A stretch of 7,817 bases of DNA, taken from Oxalobacteraceae bacterium. GTDB lineage: Bacteria; Pseudomonadota; Gammaproteobacteria; Burkholderiales; Burkholderiaceae_D. The notes under the pieces are model-generated. The model was not told the origin of the DNA. It worked only from the letters and a program-made list of their open reading frames with translations, and ran no database searches. Shown here one piece after another: positions 1 to 5,433 of the stretch. The stretch lies in assembly GCA_947446335.1 (NCBI GenBank), contig CANFGA010000126.1, positions 1 to 7,817 on the forward strand, in the 5' to 3' direction. The stretch's first letter is position 1, and each line of letters starts with the position of its first letter. The position numbers were made by a program, and so were the translations under genes.

Positions 1-1
1 C

Positions 2-151
2 CTCGACAAATTGCCCAATGATCCATGGGGCACGCCATACAAATATCTGTCGCCCGGCATCAAGGGCGAGATCGATGTATTTTCGCTGGGCGCCGACGGT
101 CAACCTGGCGGTGTCGGCGACGATGCCGATATCGGTTCGTGGGATATTTAG
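2..151 (+). CDS. gspG: Type II secretion major pseudopilin GspG, C-terminal part (5' end outside window)
   Basis: Only the last 49 codons are present; the reading frame is open from base 2 and ends with TAG at 149-151. GspG is the major pseudopilin, polymerised in the inner membrane into the periplasmic pseudopilus that drives secretion. The fragment starts with LPNDPWGTPYKYLSPG, the conserved segment before the C-terminal loop of GspG, and continues with FSLGADGQPGG and DDADIGSW. In characterised GspG proteins the acidic residues of this loop bind a calcium ion that stabilises the subunit; here the Asp of GADG and those of DDAD are all present, so the site looks intact (seen in sequence, role from the family). 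gspH follows after 32 nt. The N-terminal prepilin leader and long helix cannot be checked because they lie upstream. Identification is firm despite the short length. Confidence 0.95.
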   Translation, partial: LDKLPNDPWGTPYKYLSPGIKGEIDVFSLGADGQPGGVGDDADIGSWDI

Positions 152-183
152 AGCGCATCCGGCCAGCCCTCTTGTCAGCACGC

Positions 184-654
184 ATGCAACAGCGTCGGCG
201 CGGCTTCACGTTGATCGAATTGATGGTCGTGATGGCGATCATCGGCATCACGCTCGGTCTGGTGTCGCTGAACGCGATCCCGAGCCAGCAGCAGGGGCTG
301 GAAAAGGAAGCACAGCGCATCGCGTTGCTGTTGCAACTGGCGCGCGATGAAGCGATCGTGCGCAATCGCCAGGTCGCTTTCGAAGCCGATGCCGAGCGCT
401 ACCGTTTCCTGGTGCGCAACGAGCAACAATGGCAGCAGCTGGTGCGCGACGACTTGCTGCGCGAGCGCACCTTTGCGCAAGCGCCGGTGCTGCTGACGCT
501 CGATCCGCCATCGACGGCCACTGCCAACGGCAGCGCCTTTCGCATCATCTTTGGCCGCGAACCGGTCGACAAGCCGTTTCTGCTGACGCTCTCGAGCGGT
601 GCCGGCAGCGTTGCGATCCGGGCCGATGGCATCGGCCACTTTGTCGTCCAATGA
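184..654 (+). CDS. gspH: Type II secretion minor pseudopilin GspH
   Basis: A 156-residue minor pseudopilin, thought to link the pseudopilus tip complex (I-J-K) to the GspG shaft. The short basic leader MQQRRRG is followed by FTLIELMVVMAIIGITLGL, a class III prepilin signal: GspO/PilD should cut after Gly7 and N-methylate Phe8, with Glu12 as the conserved Glu+5. Residues 8-29 form the hydrophobic helix. The globular domain contains ARDEAIVRNRQVAFEADAERY (split as ARDEAIVRN and RQVAFEADAERY, residues 53-73) and ends with the GspH-like RADGIGHFVV. Start: ATG 184 gives the usual short basic leader; the frame is open upstream to ATG 25, but that would add 53 Arg-rich residues overlapping gspG, so I reject it. 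TTG 172 is a weak alternative. No strong Shine-Dalgarno is visible, so coupling to gspG is likely. Its TGA lies within the ATGA that starts gspI. Confidence 0.93.
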   Translation: MQQRRRGFTLIELMVVMAIIGITLGLVSLNAIPSQQQGLEKEAQRIALLLQLARDEAIVRNRQVAFEADAERYRFLVRNEQQWQQLVRDDLLRERTFAQAPVLLTLDPPSTATANGSAFRIIFGREPVDKPFLLTLSSGAGSVAIRADGIGHFVVQ

Positions 655-1058
655 CCAGGCGCGCTCTCCATTTTTCACACTTTCCCGCGCGCAGCGGCGG
701 CTTCACGCTGCTCGAAGTACTGGTGGCGCTGGTCATCGTCGGCACTGCGCTGGGTGCTTCGCTGCGCGCAGTGGGCAGTTTGACCCAGAACAGCAATGGC
801 TTGCGCAGCGCGATGATGGCGACCTGGTCGGCCGAAAACCGGCTGGTGCAAATTCGCCTCAACAGCGGCATGAGGCAGTTTCCCGAGCTCGGCAAGCGCT
901 CCTTCGATTGTCCGCAGGGCGACTTGCTGCTCGCTTGCGAGGAAGAAGTGATCGCCAGCCCCAATCCACGTCTGCGGCGGGTCGAAGTGAGCGTGTTTGA
1001 CAGCGCCCAGCCGGAGCGGCGCATCATCAAGCTGGTGCAACTGGTGCTCAACGAATGA
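651..1058 (+). CDS. gspI: Type II secretion minor pseudopilin GspI
   Basis: A 135-residue minor pseudopilin, in the family's usual size range; GspI nucleates the GspI-J-K tip complex that initiates the pseudopilus. The start ATG overlaps the gspH stop (ATGA). The leader is 17 residues, longer than in gspH, and ends in SGG; cleavage is expected before FTLLEVLVALVIVGTALG, with Phe18 as residue +1 and Glu22 as Glu+5. The GspI hallmark A-x-W-x-A-E-N-R-L is present at residues 57-65 (ATWSAENRL), followed by VQIRL. The C-terminus RRVEVSVFD...LVQLVLNE is a typical final beta-strand pair. The mature domain has exactly two cysteines, Cys87 and Cys96, close enough to form a disulfide in the periplasm (inference). 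Its stop overlaps the start of gspJ. Confidence 0.94.
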   Translation: MTRRALHFSHFPARSGGFTLLEVLVALVIVGTALGASLRAVGSLTQNSNGLRSAMMATWSAENRLVQIRLNSGMRQFPELGKRSFDCPQGDLLLACEEEVIASPNPRLRRVEVSVFDSAQPERRIIKLVQLVLNE

Positions 1059-1744
1059 GGCCGGATCTGGAGCGGCGCTGCGGCTCGCATGGTGGTTTCA
1101 CCTTGATCGAACTGCTGGTGGCGATCAGCATCCTGGCCATCGTCGCGGTGCTGGGCTGGCGCGGGCTCGATGGCATCGTGCGCGCACGCGAAGTCTTGAC
1201 GCAGCAGATGGAGCAATCGCGTGGCATGCAACTCGCTTTTGCCCAGATGCAAAGCGATGCCGAGCATCTGGCTGGTGCCAGAATCTTGCGCCAGCGCCAG
1301 AATCTGCTGGTCGAGGAAGGCCGCTTGACGCTGGTGCGCACCGTGCTGGCAGAAAATGAGCCGACACGCGTGGCGGTCGTTGCTTACCGCCTCAACGATG
1401 GCTTGCTGGTGCGCAGCGAATCGAATGCCACGCGCGACCTGATCGCGCTCGATGCGCTGTGGCAAGCTGCGCTCAGCGGCACCGATCCGGCCATCAGCGC
1501 TGGCGTGGCGCTGCAAGCGGGCGTGGCCGGGATGACGCTGCGCACCTGGCAAGGCGGCCAATGGCGCAGCGCCACTGGGGCGCTGACCTCGGCCAATGCG
1601 AATGCCACCACTGCAGCGGCAGCGGCGGCCGCCGGAGTGCCCGAGGCGGTTTCCACTCAAGTGCCGACCGGCCTGGAAGTGGCGCTGCAGATGCAGGGCC
1701 AGAGTACGGCGCTGGTCAAAGTCTTCTTGCTGGAGTCGCTGTGA
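1055..1744 (+). CDS. gspJ: Type II secretion minor pseudopilin GspJ
   Basis: A 229-residue minor pseudopilin, part of the GspI-J-K tip complex. The 14-residue leader ends in HGG and is followed by FTLIELLVAISILAIVAVLG; Phe15 is +1 and Glu19 is Glu+5. Downstream, the GspJ-like WRGLDGIVRAREVLTQQ (residues 35-51) and FAQMQSDAEHLAGAR (62-76) follow the family pattern of a helix carrying Q-x-D near an Arg, then the strand region LTLVR (91-95) and VAVVAYRLNDGLLVR (106-120). An odd feature is a low-complexity stretch at about 175-198, rich in Ala, Asn and Thr, between the last predicted strands; it makes the protein slightly longer than typical GspJ. The protein ends KVFLLESL. Start ATG 1055 overlaps the gspI stop (ATGA), and the gspK GTG overlaps its stop (GTGA), so the genes are almost certainly translationally coupled. 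Confidence 0.94.
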   Translation: MRPDLERRCGSHGGFTLIELLVAISILAIVAVLGWRGLDGIVRAREVLTQQMEQSRGMQLAFAQMQSDAEHLAGARILRQRQNLLVEEGRLTLVRTVLAENEPTRVAVVAYRLNDGLLVRSESNATRDLIALDALWQAALSGTDPAISAGVALQAGVAGMTLRTWQGGQWRSATGALTSANANATTAAAAAAAGVPEAVSTQVPTGLEVALQMQGQSTALVKVFLLESL

Positions 1745-2724
1745 ATCCGTCCGCGCTGCGCCAGCGTATATCACTACAGCAGCAGCGTGGCGTAGCCGTC
1801 ATCACCGCTTTGCTGTTGACCACGCTGGCAGTGACGATCGTGGCCAGTTTGTTCTGGCGCCAGCAAGTCCAGGTGCGCTCGATGGAAAACCAGCGCCTGC
1901 ATTTGCAGACCAAGTGGATCTTGCGCGGCGCGCTGGACTGGACCAGGCTGATCTTGCCGGTCTCTGCGGTCGACAATTTCGGGATGACGACCCCGGATGG
2001 AATCTGGGCCACGCCGCTCGCTGAAACCCGACTCGACGATTATGTCGAGCGCGAGCGCGTCGAGGGCGAGCAATTCGACGCCACGCTGTCGGGCCAGATC
2101 AGCGATGCGCAGGGGCGTTATAATCTCGCCAATTTGGCGGCGAGCAAGATTGCCAATCCGGGCCAGATCGAGGTGTTTCGGCGCCTGCTGACCAATCTGC
2201 AGCTCGATCCGGGTCTGGCGCTGCTGGCGGCGCAGGCGCTCGCCGATGGTCAACCGGGCGCGGCGGCCGGCTTGAATGCGCAAGGTGGCGCGCTGCAAAC
2301 AACGCAAGGCGGTGGCAGCGAGATCATGGAATTTTTCCGGGTCGAGGATTTGTTGTCGGTGCCCGGTTTCACGCCGGTGATGGTGGAGCGCTTGCGCCCG
2401 TTCGTGATCGTGCTGCCGTTGCCCACTGCGGTCAACGTGAACACCGCGTCGGCCGAGGTGCTGGCGGCGATCGTGGCTGATTTTTCAACTGCGGAAGCGG
2501 CGGCGCTATTGTATGGGCGCAAGAGCAATTATTTCAGAAATGAGGCTGCATTCCTGGCCCAATTGAATGGCAAGAAGCTCATTGCTGGCGTGAATGTCGT
2601 GGTGAAAAGCGAGTATTTCCTGGTCGATAGCCGAGTCAGGCTGGACCGCGCGGCGCTCGATGCGCAGGCGCTGGTCCGGCTTGATGGCAACATCGTGAAA
2701 CTGCTCTCCATCCGTGAAAACTAG
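1741..2724 (+). CDS. gspK: Type II secretion minor pseudopilin GspK (tip subunit)
   Basis: A 327-residue protein, the largest pseudopilin, which caps the pseudopilus and is thought to contact the secretin or substrate. Start is GTG 1741, overlapping the gspJ stop; the frame is open upstream but no better start exists, and this one gives a 17-residue basic leader ending QQQRG. The mature N-terminus VAVITALLLTTLAVTIVASL has no Glu at +5, as is typical for GspK and consistent with a tip subunit onto which nothing is added. Residues 59-91 hold the WILRGALDW and DNF...DGIWATPL segments, and residues 120-132 the GspK hallmark ISDAQGRYNLANL. Residues 140-226 are the alpha-helical insert, including VEDLLSVPGFTP. 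NVNTASAEVLAAI (232-244) is a helix-hairpin-helix-like motif. No cysteine is present. A 60-nt spacer follows before gspL. Confidence 0.94.
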   Translation: MNPSALRQRISLQQQRGVAVITALLLTTLAVTIVASLFWRQQVQVRSMENQRLHLQTKWILRGALDWTRLILPVSAVDNFGMTTPDGIWATPLAETRLDDYVERERVEGEQFDATLSGQISDAQGRYNLANLAASKIANPGQIEVFRRLLTNLQLDPGLALLAAQALADGQPGAAAGLNAQGGALQTTQGGGSEIMEFFRVEDLLSVPGFTPVMVERLRPFVIVLPLPTAVNVNTASAEVLAAIVADFSTAEAAALLYGRKSNYFRNEAAFLAQLNGKKLIAGVNVVVKSEYFLVDSRVRLDRAALDAQALVRLDGNIVKLLSIREN

Positions 2725-2770
2725 TGCTCGATGAAAGTGGGAAGTTTGATGAATTTTTACATGAAGCACT
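2723..2770 (+). other. AT-rich gspK-gspL spacer with possible stem-loop
   Basis: The 60 nt between gspK and gspL (2725-2784) are about 45% GC, clearly lower than the flanking genes. AGTGCT (2723-2728, starting in the gspK stop codon) is the reverse complement of AGCACT (2765-2770). Inside this arm, ATG 2731-2733 can pair with CAT 2760-2762 after a 2x2 internal loop, and AA 2735-2736 with TT 2757-2758. The predicted stem would end directly before the gspL ribosome binding site, so it could modulate gspL translation or set an mRNA processing point. The stem is imperfect and there is no U-run after it, so I do not call a terminator. Function is inference. Confidence 0.3.
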
Positions 2771-2775
2771 GAAGG
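2771..2775 (+). promoter_or_regulatory. Ribosome binding site of gspL
   Basis: GAAGG lies 9 nt upstream of the GTG start of gspL at 2785. This, together with an in-frame TGA at 2770-2772, fixes the gspL start: nothing upstream in that frame can be used, and the GTG opens the characteristic LYIR N-terminus. It is one of the few clear Shine-Dalgarno sequences in the operon, fitting a gene not overlapping its upstream neighbour. Confidence 0.55.
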
Positions 2776-2784
2776 CGGCCCATC

Positions 2785-4065
2785 GTGACAACTCTTTATA
2801 TCCGGTACCCGGCCAAGGCCAGCATCGATGGCGTCGCACTTGGCGCCCCATCTGGCGCGCCAAGTGCTGCGCCGCTGTGCCGTTATGCGCTGGTCGGCGA
2901 TGGCGGCGCGCTGCTGCAGCAAGGCGCGACCGTGCTCGGCAGCCTGACCGACCTGATCGGCGCGGCGCGCCGCGTCGTGCTGCTGCTGGCAGCATCGGAC
3001 GTGACGTTGCTGCGCGTAAAAATTCCACCGTTGTCCAGCGCGCGCCTCAAACTGGCGCTGCCCGGTCTGGTCGAGGAACAGATTCTGGGCGACCCGTTTG
3101 ATTGCGTGCTGGTCGCCGGCCCCGCTGTCGGAGCAGACCCGATGCGCACGGTCGCCGTGGTGCAGCGCGCCTGGCTGGAAGTGTTGGTCAAGGCACTGCT
3201 GGCGCAGGGTGCGCGCAGCATCAGGGCCTTGCCGGCCCAACTGTGCTTGCCGCAAGAACCCGGTGCCGTGACGGCTGCGATTGGCGCCGATGAAGCGGGT
3301 CTGGAATTGACCTTGCGCCAGTCGCAGCATGAAGGTTTTGGTCTGGTTCTGGGTCCAAGCTCGGCCCAGGCGCTGCAAATGCTGCGCGCACTTGCGCACG
3401 ATGCGCCGGTCACCCTGTATGTGGCTCCCGACGAATTGGCGCGTTACCAGGTTGTGCTGGGCGAACTCGGACTCGATGGGGTGACTTTGCTGACCGACGA
3501 TTGGTCGCACTGGATAGCGGCATCGAAAACCGCGGCGCCGGACTTGATTGCGGCGCTCGGTGCATCGGCGAACCAGGCGCGCGACTGGCGGCGCTGGCGT
3601 TGGCCTTTGCGCCTGGCGCTGTTGGCGCTGCTGGTCAATCTGGCCGGCATCAATCTGGAGTGGATGCAGCTCAAGCGCGACAGCGCCGCAGTGCGGCTGG
3701 CGATGTTGCAAACCTTCAAGGCGGTCTATCCCAAGGAAACCGTGATTCTCGATCCGGAGGCGCAGATGCGCAAGAATATTTCGATCGCCCGGCTCGCCAG
3801 CGGGCAGCTCGCCAGCGATGAATTTACCACCATCAGCGCGGCATTCGGCGAGGCGATGGCCGGTACATCTGGGAGCCCTGTGGTTGCCACACTGGAATAC
3901 CGCGAACGCGCGCTGCTCGCCAAGTTCAAGCCCGCTGACGTGGCCGCGCTGGCGCAGCGCAAGGAGCAGGTCGCCGCGGCGCTTGCGGCGCGTCAGCTGT
4001 CGCTGATCGAGATCGCCCCCGGCACCTGGCAAATTCGCAGCGCTGCTCTTGGGGCATCATCATGA
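2785..4065 (+). CDS. gspL: Type II secretion inner-membrane platform protein GspL
   Basis: A 426-residue bitopic protein that recruits the ATPase GspE to the inner membrane and pairs with GspM. Residues 1-272 form the cytoplasmic, actin-like domain: the N-terminus TTLYIRYPAKA, then VKIPPLSSARLKLALPGLVEEQ across 78-99 (read as VKIPPLSSARLK and LALPGLVEEQ), which matches the conserved GspL Leu-Pro and Glu-Glu region, then ILGDPFDCVLVAG. Residues 273-291 are the single membrane helix (PLRLALLALLVNLAGINL), preceded by the basic stop DWRRWRW. The periplasmic part contains LQTFKAVYPKE and DPEAQMRKNI (309-331), a conserved GspL feature, and a ferredoxin-like C-terminal domain. Start is GTG with GAAGG 9 nt upstream. 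A short GAPSGAPSAAP stretch (20-30) is probably a linker. The stop overlaps the gspM start (ATGA). Confidence 0.93.
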   Translation: MTTLYIRYPAKASIDGVALGAPSGAPSAAPLCRYALVGDGGALLQQGATVLGSLTDLIGAARRVVLLLAASDVTLLRVKIPPLSSARLKLALPGLVEEQILGDPFDCVLVAGPAVGADPMRTVAVVQRAWLEVLVKALLAQGARSIRALPAQLCLPQEPGAVTAAIGADEAGLELTLRQSQHEGFGLVLGPSSAQALQMLRALAHDAPVTLYVAPDELARYQVVLGELGLDGVTLLTDDWSHWIAASKTAAPDLIAALGASANQARDWRRWRWPLRLALLALLVNLAGINLEWMQLKRDSAAVRLAMLQTFKAVYPKETVILDPEAQMRKNISIARLASGQLASDEFTTISAAFGEAMAGTSGSPVVATLEYRERALLAKFKPADVAALAQRKEQVAAALAARQLSLIEIAPGTWQIRSAALGASS

Positions 4066-4631
4066 GCCAGACCAGCATGCGCCGTTCCATCGATGCCATG
4101 CGCAATCATGCGCTGGTCAAGCAGCCGTTGCAGGCCTGGCTGGGCTGCAAGGCGCAGGCCTTTGTTTTCTGGCAAGCGCGCAGCGAGCAAGAGCGCAAGT
4201 TGCTGACACTGGGTTCGGCGGTGGTGGTGCTGGCCCTGGTCTGGGCCGTATTGTTTGCGCCGGCGATGGAAGGGCGCACCGAGCTCAAGAAAAGCTTGCC
4301 GCAATTGCGCCAGCAGGCAGCCCAATTGCAGGCGCTGGCGGCGGAAGCGGCGACCCTGTCGGGTAGCGTGCCGATCGATGTGGCCGTGATGAGCCGCGAC
4401 AGTCTGGTCAAGACGCTGGCAGCGCGCAGCTTGACGGCGCAGTCGGTCGGCATGACGGGCGAATACGCCAAGCTGGAGTTGCGCAATGTGTCGTTCGGCG
4501 CGTTGTTGCAATGGCTGGACGCGGTGCGGCGTGAAGGGCGGATCTCGGTACAGGATGCCAGCATCACCGCGCAGCCGACGCCGGGGCTGGTCGATGCGAC
4601 CTTGACGCTGCATCAGGATGTCGTCAAATGA
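4062..4631 (+). CDS. gspM: Type II secretion inner-membrane platform protein GspM
   Basis: A 189-residue bitopic protein that forms the inner-membrane platform with GspL and stabilises it. The basic cytoplasmic segment includes FWQARSEQERKLLTLG (36-51), the conserved GspM motif of an aromatic followed by an E-R-x-L-L stretch directly before the membrane helix at about 52-67 (SAVVVLALVWAVLFAP). After it comes a short coiled-coil-like helix (73-98, with Leu and Gln spacing) and a ferredoxin-like domain ending in VDATLTLHQ. The cytoplasmic N-terminus of about 47 residues is longer than in well-studied GspM proteins; Met6 (4077) or Met13 (4098) are possible alternative starts, but ATG 4062 overlaps the gspL stop as ATGA, like the neighbours. 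Identification rests on the motif, topology and position between gspL and gspN. Confidence 0.88.
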   Translation: MSQTSMRRSIDAMRNHALVKQPLQAWLGCKAQAFVFWQARSEQERKLLTLGSAVVVLALVWAVLFAPAMEGRTELKKSLPQLRQQAAQLQALAAEAATLSGSVPIDVAVMSRDSLVKTLAARSLTAQSVGMTGEYAKLELRNVSFGALLQWLDAVRREGRISVQDASITAQPTPGLVDATLTLHQDVVK

Positions 4632-4645
4632 TGACCTCAAGAATG

Positions 4646-4654
4646 AAAAAGGAG
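4646..4654 (+). promoter_or_regulatory. Strong ribosome binding site of gspN
   Basis: AAAAAGGAG ends 5 nt before GTG 4660. It is the best Shine-Dalgarno sequence in the window and decides the gspN start in favour of GTG 4660 over the upstream in-frame ATG 4618, which has only a weak AGG nearby and would add a polar, charged 14-residue stretch before the membrane helix. Confidence 0.65.
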
Positions 4655-4659
4655 CAGGC

Positions 4660-5433
4660 GTGAAGCGTGTCATGCTATGGTTGCTCGCGATCGCGCTCAG
4701 CCTGACGGCCACCACACTGCTGTTTTTTCCGGCAACCTGGCTGGGCGCGCTGGTCGAGCGTCAGACCGGCGGTCGTTTGACGCTGGGCGATGCGCAAGGT
4801 ACGCTGTGGCGCGGTTCGGCCTTCATCGGCGGCGCCGCCAGCAGCAATGGGGCCGTCACGCCGCTGTTGCCGGGGCGTTTCGAGTGGCGCTTGTCGAAGC
4901 TGGTGCTGGTCGGGCGGGTCGATCTGGAATTGCAGAATGCGGCGGCGCTATCGCAACCGTTGAACTTGCGCGGCGGCTGGACCCATTGGCAACTGAGCCC
5001 GGCTGCGCTGCTGTTGCCGGCCGCCGGACTGGCCGGGCTGGGCGCGCCGTTGAACACGATCGCCCCAAGCGGCACGATGCGCCTGTCGTGGAGCACGCTG
5101 GCACTGGAACTGGACGGCAACCAGGTCACGCTCAACGGCAAGACCACGCTGACGATGGCCGACATGGCATCGCGGCTGTCGTCGATCCGGCCGCTGGGCA
5201 GTTATGCGATGGTGCTGGATTGGCAAGGCCAGCGCGCCCAGTTGACATTGAGCACGCTGAAGGGGCCGCTGGTGCTCGATGGCAGCGGCGTGCTCGACCG
5301 TGGCCGCCTGCGCTTTTCCGGCCAGGCCCAGGCCGCTGAAGGATCTGAAGAGAAGCTGGCCAATTTGCTCACTTTGCTGGGCCAGCGCCGAATGAATGGC
5401 GACAAGAACATCATCGCACTCGAGTTTAAATAA
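4660..5433 (+). CDS. gspN: Type II secretion protein GspN
   Basis: A 257-residue protein from the preferred GTG start (271 if ATG 4618 is used). GspN is an accessory T2SS component found in some proteobacteria; in Xanthomonas it was reported to associate with the inner-membrane L-M components and the secretin, but its exact role is unclear. The N-terminus is a single membrane helix (about residues 4-24, VMLWLLAIALSLTATTLLFF) with a Lys/Arg-containing start, leaving the rest in the periplasm. The GspN signature RLTLGDAQGTLWRGSAF is at residues 39-55. The remainder alternates short strands (RLSKLVLVGRVDLELQNA, TMRLSWSTLALELDGNQVTL), suggesting a beta-rich domain. The end, NIIALEFK, is a last strand. 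The TAA stop shares one base with the gspD ATG. Placement just before gspD fits a role linking platform and secretin (inference). Confidence 0.88.
   Translation: MKRVMLWLLAIALSLTATTLLFFPATWLGALVERQTGGRLTLGDAQGTLWRGSAFIGGAASSNGAVTPLLPGRFEWRLSKLVLVGRVDLELQNAAALSQPLNLRGGWTHWQLSPAALLLPAAGLAGLGAPLNTIAPSGTMRLSWSTLALELDGNQVTLNGKTTLTMADMASRLSSIRPLGSYAMVLDWQGQRAQLTLSTLKGPLVLDGSGVLDRGRLRFSGQAQAAEGSEEKLANLLTLLGQRRMNGDKNIIALEFK

Noticed and set aside
25..183. 53-residue upstream extension of gspH from ATG 25
   Set aside because: It overlaps the end of gspG, is Arg-rich out-of-frame translation, and would place a long extension ahead of the prepilin leader, which would be incompatible with a normal class III signal.
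545..1774. 409-codon open frame on the minus strand opposite gspH-gspJ
   Set aside because: Spans three recognised genes antisense, low-complexity composition, no family resemblance; a shadow of GC-rich codon use.
1741..1830. Missing Glu+5 in GspK read as a broken pseudopilin
   Set aside because: GspK family members normally lack Glu+5, consistent with their position at the pseudopilus tip.
2725..2784. Internal promoter or rho-independent terminator in the gspK-gspL gap
   Set aside because: No credible pair of -35 and -10 boxes at normal spacing, and the possible stem is imperfect and not followed by a T-run.
2724..3101. Frame from GTG 2724 overlapping the gspK stop (opening VLDESGKFDEFLHEALKAA)
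   Set aside because: The first 30 residues look protein-like and the GTG overlaps the stop, but after 2785 it runs inside gspL in another frame and becomes Arg/Ala-rich nonsense.
2506..4032. 508-codon open frame on the minus strand opposite gspK-gspL
   Set aside because: It is rich in Gln, Arg, His and Gly, has no recognisable domain, and lies antisense to a well-supported gene. Such frames are common opposite high-GC coding DNA.
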